From Bacteroidota bacterium (lineage in GTDB: Bacteria; Bacteroidota; Bacteroidia; Sphingobacteriales; Sphingobacteriaceae), in assembly GCA_026224775.1 (NCBI GenBank), contig JAMFRP010000002.1:124001-188000 (forward strand): 64,000 bases of DNA, given 5' to 3'. Below, piece after piece: positions 54,957 to 63,127 of this stretch; position 1 is the first letter of the stretch; each line of letters begins with the position of its first letter. A program made the position numbers and the translations under genes. The notes under the pieces were generated by a model. That model ran no database searches and had not been told where the DNA came from. It saw only the letters and a list, made by a program, of their open reading frames with translations.

Positions 54957-55874
54957 TTAATATACTGCCTCCACGCTATTGTAATTACTGTTTTGGAATT
55001 GCAAAAAGCTGATATGGTAAAAAGAAGATGGGTTTGGTTTTATTTGTTTAACGTTAGCTATCCTACCAACCAATAGCATATGGAAGCCCATTTTTCTATG
55101 TTGAATGATTTCTATTTCTTTATATGATCCGCTAAAATCGGGAACTGGAAATCCGAATAATTCACTTGATTTGGTACTGAATGGCATCTTTTCTATTGGG
55201 GTGGGCGAAGTACTGGAGTGCTTGCCCAAATCATAAATAATGTTAATGTCGGCGGAATTTGTATCGCAAACTACTACCTTCTTTGCTGCTAAAATCTTGT
55301 CTAAAGTAATATTTGTTGTTCTTAAACCTAAGATGTACAGGCCTTCTTCTTCAATATGGCTATGTATATCCATCGGAAATATATTGCAATAGTTCTCATC
55401 CAGGTAGGAGACAATGATGATACTTCGTGGGTAAGAATATAGGGCATTAATTACTTTTCGACTGTTATAAGTATTTTTTGGCGACCTTAACAAATAAGCA
55501 AAGAAAACTAACCTATGTAAAGGGTTTAACTGATAATTTTTAACTTTCTCAATCTTAAACAATATCAAAGCCCCGTTTGTCGTAACGATCTTTTCAATTA
55601 CCGATACATTGATAGATGCATTCAGTTTGCTACCCTTTTTAAATTGAATAGTTGTTGCCTTATCAGCAATTGCAGCTAATTGTCTACCCGGTAACCACAC
55701 TGCAACACAAAATGGATCAAGGCAGATCATACCATGATGCTTGCTAATATCAAGGGTGGAATCACCTGTCTTTAAAAAAACGCTTTCCTGTATCTGACTT
55801 TGTCTAAGCCTCGATATAAAAAAGGTTTTTATTTTATCACCCTTAAAAAATATTTTCCTGATTAGTTTATTCAT
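54957..55874 (-). CDS. Flavin-reductase-like split-barrel protein
   Basis: 305 residues from ATG 55874, which directly follows the upstream stop; an alternative Met at 55889 overlaps it. The second half (about 145-270) resembles the FMN-binding flavin-reductase fold: YPRSIIIVSYLDENYCNIFPMD, then LYILGLRTTNITLDKILAAKKVVV and GFHMLLVGRI. The first half has a similar but weaker layout (MICLDPFCVAVWLPGRQLAAI). It may feed reduced flavin to, or act as, an oxidoreductase in the cluster. The assignment is by pattern only. Confidence 0.6.
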   Translation of the reverse strand: MNKLIRKIFFKGDKIKTFFISRLRQSQIQESVFLKTGDSTLDISKHHGMICLDPFCVAVWLPGRQLAAIADKATTIQFKKGSKLNASINVSVIEKIVTTNGALILFKIEKVKNYQLNPLHRLVFFAYLLRSPKNTYNSRKVINALYSYPRSIIIVSYLDENYCNIFPMDIHSHIEEEGLYILGLRTTNITLDKILAAKKVVVCDTNSADINIIYDLGKHSSTSPTPIEKMPFSTKSSELFGFPVPDFSGSYKEIEIIQHRKMGFHMLLVGRIANVKQIKPNPSSFYHISFLQFQNSNYNSVEAVY

Positions 55875-55875
55875 A

Positions 55876-56124
55876 TCAAAAAGTATCAATATCGGCAGAA
55901 TGCTTTTTATAAAATTTTAAATGTTGTTCAAACGTTTTCTGTGTTAAAAAAACAAGATTAAAGCGGGTATGGTCATCCTTGCAAATACCGTGATATATTA
56001 CGATGCGATTACCACATGCTTCACTATAAAAATTATTATATAAGCCAATCTGATGCTCAATATCCCTTAACAGATATTTGCCTTTCCTGCTTAAGTTTGA
56101 ACCTGTTTTATTTAATATTTCCAT
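55876..56124 (-). pseudogene. Truncated polysaccharide-deacetylase-like fragment
   Basis: 82 residues. RIVIYHGICKDDHTRFNLVFL followed by TFEQHLKFYKKH is the typical N-terminal part of NodB-type polysaccharide deacetylases. A full enzyme has about 250-300 residues with D-H-H metal motifs; these are absent here and in the next reading frame. The frame stops right before the flavin-reductase-like gene (stop TGA 55878-55876, next ATG 55874). It is either a remnant after deletion or a short protein that kept this fold element. Confidence 0.55.
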
Positions 56125-56127
56125 AGG

Positions 56128-57279
56128 TCAATCAGCAATAGTTATGTTTTCAGGAAAATTGGCATTTGGGTGATATTTCCTGATGTCAGCCATCAGGCCT
56201 GGCAAGTTTCCCTGCACATACTTGCAGACCCCGTTTATGTAGATCTCACTGAAATTCTCTTTTATATTGCCTAGCTGCTCCAATAGTTTCTCATCAAATA
56301 GTCTTATTTCTCCTCTATGAATAACCAACAATAAATCAGTTGGGGTGATTGCATAAAAGGCATCATTATTCGATGCTGATTTGGCTATAACCAAATCAGC
56401 ATCTTTACCTTGCATTATTTCGCCGTTGTTTAATCGCCATGTTTGGGCGGCGTTTAAAGTTACAGCATTATAAAGCTCATTATCATTTAACAATTGACTT
56501 TTTCGTGCCGACTGCAAATGCTTCCACACATCCCATTCGCTGGTTAGGGTTGAATCGGTACCAAGCAAAATTTGAGTATAATTTTTTAACAGATCAACCG
56601 GAGCTGTTTTATTCAGTAAAAAATAATTGGATTGCGGGCACCAAACTACCGCCTCAAATCTTTCGGCCTGGGCTTCGGTCATCGCGACGGCGTGTACACC
56701 TACAAGTCTTCTAATTAAAATATTCCATTTAATCAGTTGCCCGATCTCATTTTGTGATTGCATGTCAACTCCTTCGCCTACATGTATATTCACCGGTAGA
56801 TGCTTTTTAAAGGGGTTGTTTAGTTTTATTTTCCACCGCTTTTCAAAACCGACAGAATGTATGCAATGTGTATCTTCAAATACATTTATCAAATCATTGG
56901 CTGTCCCAAGTTTTTCCCCGTGATTAATAACCGTGGTAACACCACATAAAAGGTTTTTATAGATGCCCCATTTTGAACGTAATTCCACAGGAATTTTTAA
57001 TACTTCCGCTATCTCTGGTTTATACCTTTCATGGATATACTTGCCCCACTCGGTATAATTATTATAAAGCTGGCTACCTAACTGCGGGAATAAATTAAAA
57101 TCTAGGTGATCGTGCGAGTTGATCAATCCCGGGAAAATAATTGCGTTATTGAATTCCAGATGTAAAACCCCATCTCCGGCAATAATAGGCGAAGATGATA
57201 TCTCCGCTATTTTCCCATCATCAATTTTAATATTAATGGGTTGATTACTGTTTACCGGTTTTACATTATTTATGATCAT
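56128..57279 (-). CDS. Amidohydrolase-superfamily metal-dependent hydrolase
   Basis: 383 residues. FPGLINSHDHLD has the metal-binding HxH pair (H56, H58). Later ligands appear in NIHVGEG, VGVHAVAM and LGTDSTLTSEWD. The closing beta-sandwich is LNNGEIMQGKDADLVIAK. Its closest relatives by pattern are cytosine-deaminase/chlorohydrolase-type enzymes, which deaminate or dechlorinate heterocycles. The stop codon's last base position (57279) coincides with the border to the methyltransferase gene, so the two are coupled. Substrate unknown. Confidence 0.85.
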   Translation of the reverse strand: MIINNVKPVNSNQPINIKIDDGKIAEISSSPIIAGDGVLHLEFNNAIIFPGLINSHDHLDFNLFPQLGSQLYNNYTEWGKYIHERYKPEIAEVLKIPVELRSKWGIYKNLLCGVTTVINHGEKLGTANDLINVFEDTHCIHSVGFEKRWKIKLNNPFKKHLPVNIHVGEGVDMQSQNEIGQLIKWNILIRRLVGVHAVAMTEAQAERFEAVVWCPQSNYFLLNKTAPVDLLKNYTQILLGTDSTLTSEWDVWKHLQSARKSQLLNDNELYNAVTLNAAQTWRLNNGEIMQGKDADLVIAKSASNNDAFYAITPTDLLLVIHRGEIRLFDEKLLEQLGNIKENFSEIYINGVCKYVQGNLPGLMADIRKYHPNANFPENITIAD

Positions 57280-58019
57280 TAAGCTCTCCTGAAATGTATC
57301 CCGTAAATAATGGACTGGCCTTTAAATTTTTCATAAACGTGTAATGCATTTTGCTGCTCATAATAATGCTTCACGGTTTCATCAACTTTAATTTCCTGAT
57401 GCGCTATTACCGTAAATCCCTCCTTCAAAATAATTTGTTTTATAATATCCGTAGTATGCACAAAATTCTGAACCGCGATGTGTTTATTCCCATGCCTGAA
57501 CGTTCGCTTACCACCCGATGCCAATGCATTCGGATGAAAATCTGTGATAATCATATCTCCGTGTTTCTTAATTATCCTACACCAGGTTTGCAGAGCGTCT
57601 TCAATACCCTCAATATGGGCTACGGTTAATGTTGACAGGATAGCATCATAAGTATCATTAGCAATATCCTCAAAATTATTATCTGCTATCACATAAGTTT
57701 TTGCCTCGGGGAATTTATCACTCAACTTTTTTAGCATGCCCGGTGAAACATCAAACCCTGTTAAACTTTCTGGATTTTGCTGAAAAATCTTAGCCCAATG
57801 CCTGCCTGTCCCACAGCCAATATCTGCAATGGCTTTGTTTTCGAGGTTTAAGTTCGCTAATAGCTTAGCGAACAATATTTCATCCAGATCGAGCATCAGG
57901 TTACCCGGCTGCAAGTCATAGTTTTCGGCCCAAATATCGTAGGCTTCAACCACATCCTTATCCTCTATAGTCGTATGCAAAATTTGTCTTCTGATATAAT
58001 TTTTAATGGTATTGATCAA
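57279..58019 (-). CDS. Class I SAM-dependent methyltransferase
   Basis: 246 residues from TTG 58019; an in-frame stop just upstream (58032-58034) leaves no ATG alternative ahead of the conserved part. Motif I is IADIGCGTGRHW (about 63-74), with later LTGFDVSPGMLKKL and TLTVAHIEGIEDAL. Resembles UbiE/ArsM-like small-molecule methyltransferases (AYDIWAENYD). First gene of the leftward operon and divergent from the radical-SAM operon at 58276. Confidence 0.88.
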   Translation of the reverse strand: MINTIKNYIRRQILHTTIEDKDVVEAYDIWAENYDLQPGNLMLDLDEILFAKLLANLNLENKAIADIGCGTGRHWAKIFQQNPESLTGFDVSPGMLKKLSDKFPEAKTYVIADNNFEDIANDTYDAILSTLTVAHIEGIEDALQTWCRIIKKHGDMIITDFHPNALASGGKRTFRHGNKHIAVQNFVHTTDIIKQIILKEGFTVIAHQEIKVDETVKHYYEQQNALHVYEKFKGQSIIYGIHFRRA

Positions 58020-58193
58020 ATCTGTATGATTTTAGAATCCAGCTATCATTAGCGTCTTCATCAAGAATTACGCTCCATAAAGTATAAAGGTTGCTCCATT
58101 AATTTTATTTAATCAGGTAGGCAACCATCGCATTTTGCAGGGCGTAACTATTGTAGTAATTGTTTTAGTCTTAAGTAAATTATTGTGAACTGT

Positions 58194-58249
58194 TGTCCCC
58201 GCTATGTAGGGCGTATCGGTGGATCTTATCCACCGGTACTGCGGGGACA
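58194..58249. repeat. Long two-part hairpin in divergent promoter region
   Basis: Outer arms TGTCCCCGC (58194-58202) and GCGGGGACA (58241-58249) enclose an inner stem TATCGGTGGAT (58214-58224) with ATCCACCGGTA (58228-58238) and a 3-nt loop. It ends 26 bp before the radical-SAM ATG. GC-rich in an AT-rich spacer; it may be a REP-like palindrome or a leader-RNA control element. Confidence 0.65.
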
Positions 58250-58275
58250 TTTGCTAATAACGATGTAAACAAACC

Positions 58276-59781
58276 ATGAGTAATAAAATATTATTGTTTA
58301 ACCCCAAGAGCGCTATTAACAAGTATCGCATCCCTAATTCAATTTTAAATATAGCCGCATCAGTTGATGGCAAATATGATTGGGCCATTATTGATGGTAA
58401 TTGTGAATTAGATCCCATCAAAAAAATCGAAAGCTATTTAAGTACAGGCGAATATAAATACCTTGGTTTTACGGTAATGCCCGGTCCGCAATTAAGGCAG
58501 GCTATACTGGCTGCAAAAGCTATTAAAGAAAAATATCCCCATACTAAAATGATATGGGGTGGTTACTTTCCATCCAATCAGCCTAACGCGGTTTTATATT
58601 CCGGTTATGTTGATTTTATTATTAATGGCCCCGGCGATAATGCGTTCCCGAATTTGATTGATGCATTGGAAAATGGTACGCCTTTCGAATTCATTAAAAA
58701 CCTCATCTATAAAAACGTCGATAGCAAGATCATCATCAATGGTAAAGAAGACCTGCTCGATCAGGATGCTTTACCACCATTGCCTTATGATAAACTGAAC
58801 GAGTTCTACCCCATACCTAAATTTTTAGGCAAAACCTACCTGGGCGAAAAAACATTGGCTTATCACTCCAGTATTGGTTGCCCGTTCACCTGTTCTTTTT
58901 GCGCGGTGGTACCTATTTATGAGGCAAGGTGGAAGGGTAAATCGGCACAAAAGGTGTATGAAGATGTAAAATACATCAAAGACAAATGGGGTGCCGATGC
59001 CATAGAATTTCACGATAATAACTTCTTTGTGTCAGAGAAAAGGGCAGTTGAATTTTCGAGGTTGATCAAAGATGAAAACATGACCTGGTGGGGAATGGCA
59101 AGGATCGATACGATGAGTAAGTTTAAAGATTCATCCTTAGCCGCCATCCGCGAAGCGGGCTGTAAAATTATATTTTTTGGTGCCGAAAGTGGTAATAACG
59201 AAGTTTTGGCACAGATGGATAAAGGCGGTACTCAAACCGGTAATCAGATCATCGAGTTTGCTGAGCGGTTGAAAAAATTCGACATCATCCCTGAATACTC
59301 ATTTGTGTTAGGCACGCCCGGTCCAACGCCTGAAAAGGTACAGGCAGGTATCGACTTTGAAATCGATTTCATCAAAAAAGTGAAACACGTAAACCCAAAA
59401 ACGGAGATCATTATTTATACCTATAGCCCAGTGCCAACAGAGGGGTCGGAAATGTTTAAGCAGGTGTTGGCCAGTGGCTTTAAATTCCCGCAAACGCTTG
59501 AGGATTGGATCAGCCCTGCCTGGGAAAGTTTCGACTTAAGGAAAAATCCGTTAACCCCATGGTTAACGGCTGAAATGATAGATAAGATCAGGAATTTTGA
59601 AACGGTACTAAACGGTGTATATCCTACAGTAACCGACATTCGTATGAGTACGCTTAAAAGAAAAGCGATAAAAATGATAGCAAGCTTACGTTACAAAGTG
59701 GACCTGTATTACTACCCATATGAAATAAAACTGCTGCAAAAAATCTGGAGATACCGCCAGCCCGAAACGCAAGGCTTTTAA
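58276..59781 (+). CDS. Radical SAM protein with N-terminal B12-binding-like domain (1)
   Basis: 501 residues. Residues 1-170 are a cobalamin-binding-like Rossmann part (YLGFTVMPGPQLRQAILAA, MIWGGYFPSNQPNAVL). The radical-SAM CX3CX2C motif is at C202, C206 and C209 (GCPFTCSFC), followed by IEFHDNNFFVSEKR and FFGAESGNNEVLAQMDKG. BchE-like enzymes of this type catalyse methylations, ring closures or rearrangements on unactivated carbon. First gene of the four-gene rightward operon; the next gene starts after 12 bp. Confidence 0.9.
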   Translation: MSNKILLFNPKSAINKYRIPNSILNIAASVDGKYDWAIIDGNCELDPIKKIESYLSTGEYKYLGFTVMPGPQLRQAILAAKAIKEKYPHTKMIWGGYFPSNQPNAVLYSGYVDFIINGPGDNAFPNLIDALENGTPFEFIKNLIYKNVDSKIIINGKEDLLDQDALPPLPYDKLNEFYPIPKFLGKTYLGEKTLAYHSSIGCPFTCSFCAVVPIYEARWKGKSAQKVYEDVKYIKDKWGADAIEFHDNNFFVSEKRAVEFSRLIKDENMTWWGMARIDTMSKFKDSSLAAIREAGCKIIFFGAESGNNEVLAQMDKGGTQTGNQIIEFAERLKKFDIIPEYSFVLGTPGPTPEKVQAGIDFEIDFIKKVKHVNPKTEIIIYTYSPVPTEGSEMFKQVLASGFKFPQTLEDWISPAWESFDLRKNPLTPWLTAEMIDKIRNFETVLNGVYPTVTDIRMSTLKRKAIKMIASLRYKVDLYYYPYEIKLLQKIWRYRQPETQGF

Positions 59782-59793
59782 AAAATACAGCTC

Positions 59794-60846
59794 ATGACCG
59801 TGCCAGCTTTATATGATATTTTTAAACGATACCGCACCTTGCAAACGCATACCATATCTGCGTTGCCCGTAGTGATATTAATGCCTCACAGTGCTTGTAA
59901 CTGCCGCTGCGTAATGTGTGATATATGGAAGGATAACAAAAACCTGAAGCAACTGACTGAACAAGATATTGAAGCCTTAATGACTTCACTAAAAGCGTTC
60001 GGGACACGACAGGTAGCCATGTCTGGCGGCGAAGCTTTGCTAAATGCCAACTTTTTTAAGTTGTGCGAGATATTGAAAGATGAGGGCATCAGTGTTACGT
60101 TGCTTACCACCGGCTTAACCATAAAAAGGAATGCCGAAAATTTGTTGAGATGGGTAGATGAAGTAATTGTATCATTAGATGGTGATGAGCCTTTGCATGA
60201 TGCCATCCGCAATGTGCCTGGAGTTTTTAGAAAGTTGAAAGAGGGTGTGGGGCATATCAAATCACTAAACCCCAATTATAGGATAACGGCCCGTACAGTG
60301 ATTCACCGATTAAATTTCAGGAACTGGGAATCTATTATCAGCGAAGCAAAAAAAATGGGTATCGATCAGATCAGCTTTTTGCCGGCAGATGTAAGCAGTC
60401 ACGCTTTTAACCGCCAAATGGCTTGGGAAGAGCCCAAACAGGACGAGATCTTAATATCAAAAAATGAATTGCCTGAATTGATGGAAACTATTACCCGGAT
60501 AATAGATAATCACGGTGATTTCACCTCAGGCTTCATAGCTGAATCAGCTGAAAAAATACGACAGATCTATTATTACTATGCAGCTTTTTATAAGCTGAAT
60601 CCATTCCCATTTAAAAAATGTAATGCACCTTGGGTATCAACAGTTATTGAGGCTGATGGCAGCGTCAGGCCTTGTTTTTTTCATGATACGATAGGCAATA
60701 TCAAGGATGCATCGTTAGCCAGTATTTTAAATAGCGAGAAGGCCATCAGCTTCAGGAAATCACTAAGCAAAGATATGGGTACCAATGCAACCTGTGTAAA
60801 ATGTGTTTGTTCGTTAAATTTATCGCCTTTGCAAAAAATCGCATAG
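59794..60846 (+). CDS. Radical SAM/SPASM protein
   Basis: 350 residues. CX3CX2C at C35, C39 and C42 (ACNCRCVMCDIW), then AMSGGEALLN (SAM-binding GGE), VIVSLDGDEPLHD and a SPASM-like C-terminal cysteine region (KCNAPWVSTVIEADGSVRPCFF, with CVKCVC near the end) for auxiliary iron-sulfur clusters. SPASM enzymes modify peptides or carbohydrates. It lies between two B12-type radical-SAM genes, with 1 bp to the next gene. A substrate peptide gene was looked for and not found. Confidence 0.9.
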   Translation: MTVPALYDIFKRYRTLQTHTISALPVVILMPHSACNCRCVMCDIWKDNKNLKQLTEQDIEALMTSLKAFGTRQVAMSGGEALLNANFFKLCEILKDEGISVTLLTTGLTIKRNAENLLRWVDEVIVSLDGDEPLHDAIRNVPGVFRKLKEGVGHIKSLNPNYRITARTVIHRLNFRNWESIISEAKKMGIDQISFLPADVSSHAFNRQMAWEEPKQDEILISKNELPELMETITRIIDNHGDFTSGFIAESAEKIRQIYYYYAAFYKLNPFPFKKCNAPWVSTVIEADGSVRPCFFHDTIGNIKDASLASILNSEKAISFRKSLSKDMGTNATCVKCVCSLNLSPLQKIA

Positions 60847-60847
60847 T

Positions 60848-62305
60848 ATGAAAAGCATTCTTTTTTCTCATTCTTACTTTTTACGCTACGATCCTAAGCA
60901 ATGGCAATTAGGGCAGCCATATCCGCCATTAGGCACGTTGTACGCTGCTGCTTTAATGCGCGATAATAACTATAAGGTAGCCTTGTTTGATACCATGTTT
61001 GCGGTTAACCCCGAAGAAATTACACCTGCCATTGAAGAAAACAGGCCTAATTTTTTTGTGATTTATGACGACGGGTTTAACTATCTCACTAAAATGTGCC
61101 TTACCAATATGCGCGAGGCTGCATTCAGCATGAGTAAAATAGCAAAGGCTGAAGGCTGTACCGTTATTGCATCCAGCTCGGATTCGACAGATAGGTATGA
61201 AGAATACCTGAAAGAGGGCGCTGATTTCGTAATAATAGGCGAAGCAGAACATACGCTATTAGAATTAACCAACTACATTGAAACCGAGGGAACAGATTTT
61301 TCTACAATAAAAGGACTGGCTTACACGCAAAACGGAAGTATTATTAAAACTCCGGGTCGGCCTGTTTTAAAAGACCTTGACAACTTGCCATTAGCCGCCT
61401 GGGATTTGGTTAATATGGAGCAATACAAACAAGCATGGTTAAAAAGCGCGGGATACTTCTCTTTAAATATGAGCACCACACGCGGTTGCCCGTTCAAATG
61501 CAACTGGTGTGCAAAACCTATTTATGGTAATCGATATAATTCACGGAGCCCTGAAAATGTAATTACCGAAATTAAGCTTTTGAAAGAAACATATAACATA
61601 GATCATATCTGGTTTTGTGATGATATTTTTGGCTTGAAACCGGGTTGGATAATTGAACTGGCAAAACTCATCAAACAGGAAAATATCAATATACGGTTTA
61701 AGATCCAATCCCGAGCCGACCTGCTTATTGATGCAGATACTGTAAAGGCATTAGCTGTAGCAGGGTGTGAAAACGTTTGGATAGGAGCCGAAAGCGGCTC
61801 GCAAAAAATATTAGATGCTATGGATAAAGGTATTAGCGTTCAACAAATCCGCGAATCAACCAGACTAATGAAAGAGGCAGGAATGAAGCCCTCCTTTTTC
61901 ATCCAGTTCGGCTATCCCGGTGAGTTAAAAGATGATATTAGTTTAACCATTGATATGATCAATGAGCTGTTACCGTTTGAAATAGGTATTTCTGTATCGT
62001 ACCCACTACCTGGTACCTCATTTTATGAAAAAGTGAAAGCCGAATTACAGAAAAAAACCAATTGGACAGATTCCAACGAAATGGCGCTGATGTTTCAAAA
62101 CACCTACCAGCCATCATATTATAAACAATTGCACCGGTATGTGCATCAAAACTACCATAAGCACCTCGCCAAAAACGCTTTGGTTAAACTGATGCATAAC
62201 CCCGCGCTTACTACTGGCAAAAACCTTAAAAAGGCTTTATCCGTATTTTACCATGCACCGGCCACATTTATAGAGGGTTTCAAGTTGAGGCAACTGGAGG
62301 GATAG
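60848..62305 (+). CDS. Radical SAM protein with N-terminal B12-binding-like domain (2)
   Basis: 485 residues. N-terminal B12-binding-like part (PPLGTLYAAALMRDNNYKVALFDTM, VIIGEAEHTLLEL), then CX3CX2C at C214, C218 and C221 (GCPFKCNWC), IWFCDDIFGLKPGW and WIGAESGSQKILDAMDKG. Shares overall architecture with the 58276 protein but is well diverged. Ends next to the methyltransferase gene. Actual cobalamin binding cannot be seen from sequence; no classical DxHxxG motif is evident. Confidence 0.9.
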   Translation: MKSILFSHSYFLRYDPKQWQLGQPYPPLGTLYAAALMRDNNYKVALFDTMFAVNPEEITPAIEENRPNFFVIYDDGFNYLTKMCLTNMREAAFSMSKIAKAEGCTVIASSSDSTDRYEEYLKEGADFVIIGEAEHTLLELTNYIETEGTDFSTIKGLAYTQNGSIIKTPGRPVLKDLDNLPLAAWDLVNMEQYKQAWLKSAGYFSLNMSTTRGCPFKCNWCAKPIYGNRYNSRSPENVITEIKLLKETYNIDHIWFCDDIFGLKPGWIIELAKLIKQENINIRFKIQSRADLLIDADTVKALAVAGCENVWIGAESGSQKILDAMDKGISVQQIRESTRLMKEAGMKPSFFIQFGYPGELKDDISLTIDMINELLPFEIGISVSYPLPGTSFYEKVKAELQKKTNWTDSNEMALMFQNTYQPSYYKQLHRYVHQNYHKHLAKNALVKLMHNPALTTGKNLKKALSVFYHAPATFIEGFKLRQLEG

Positions 62306-62310
62306 TGAGA

Positions 62311-63126
62311 ATGAAAATTGCAGCCAATAATGAAGAGCTTGCCGAAGCGGCCTTCACCACACAATCATCAATTTTTGATGAGATTTATGCCAATAATACT
62401 ATTGTAAGTTATAAAAGAGAGCGTGTGCGCAGCCATGTACTGCGATATTTAGTACCGAATAGCTATATACTGGAATTAAATAGTGGTACTGGCGAAGATG
62501 CCATATTTTTTGCTGAGAAAGGCCATCGGGTACATGCCACCGATATATCAATAGGTATGCAGCAGGAGTTAAAGCGAAAAGTTGTAGCGAAAGGCCTGGA
62601 GGATAGGGTTAATAATGAACTATGCTCCTATACAATGCTGTCACAGCTTCAAAATAAAGGGAGGTTTGATCATATCTTCTCCAATTTTGCTGGTTTAAAC
62701 TGTACCAATGAATTGGGCAAAGTGCTGGATTCTTTCAACAATTTGTTAGTATCTGGCGGAAAGGTTACTTTGGTGATACTGCCTAAGTTTTGCTTTTGGG
62801 AATTCCTGCTCCTATTTAAAGGGAAATTTCGTACCGCTTTCAGAAGGCTTTTTAGCAGTAACGGGAGCAAGGCACACATCGAAGGCACATACTTTAAGTG
62901 CTGGTATTATAACCCATCATTTATTGTAAACCGGCTAAAAGATCAGTTTGATCTGTTAAGTATCGAAGGGTTGTGTACTATTGTCCCGCCATCATATATT
63001 GAAGGGTTCGCAGAGAAGCATCCGATAACTTACCGTATATTAAGGGAGAAAGAAAACAAGCTGAAATCCCGCTGGCCGTGGAAATATATTGGCGATTATT
63101 ATATTATCTCCCTGCAAAAGAAATAG
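62311..63126 (+). CDS. Class I SAM-dependent methyltransferase (2)
   Basis: 271 residues from ATG 62311; a GTG at 62305 overlapping the previous stop is possible. Motif I YILELNSGTGEDAIFFAEKG (about 52-71) with acidic motif II (HATDIS), then FDHIFSNFAGLNC. The C-terminal part (FCFWEFLLLFKGKFRTAFRRLF) is aromatic and basic and may bind a lipid or membrane. Last gene of the rightward operon; the opposite-strand nucleotidyltransferase ends 1 bp away. Confidence 0.88.
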   Translation: MKIAANNEELAEAAFTTQSSIFDEIYANNTIVSYKRERVRSHVLRYLVPNSYILELNSGTGEDAIFFAEKGHRVHATDISIGMQQELKRKVVAKGLEDRVNNELCSYTMLSQLQNKGRFDHIFSNFAGLNCTNELGKVLDSFNNLLVSGGKVTLVILPKFCFWEFLLLFKGKFRTAFRRLFSSNGSKAHIEGTYFKCWYYNPSFIVNRLKDQFDLLSIEGLCTIVPPSYIEGFAEKHPITYRILREKENKLKSRWPWKYIGDYYIISLQKK

Positions 63127-63127
63127 A

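Noticed and set aside
58194..58249. Cobalamin riboswitch before the B12-type radical-SAM gene
   Set aside because: The region is too short and lacks the B12-box sequence; it is only a compound hairpin.
58020..58275. RiPP precursor peptide for the SPASM enzyme
   Set aside because: Short frames here (8 and 12 codons, plus a 31-codon stretch without ATG) have no leader-like or repeated core, so a peptide substrate is not supported.
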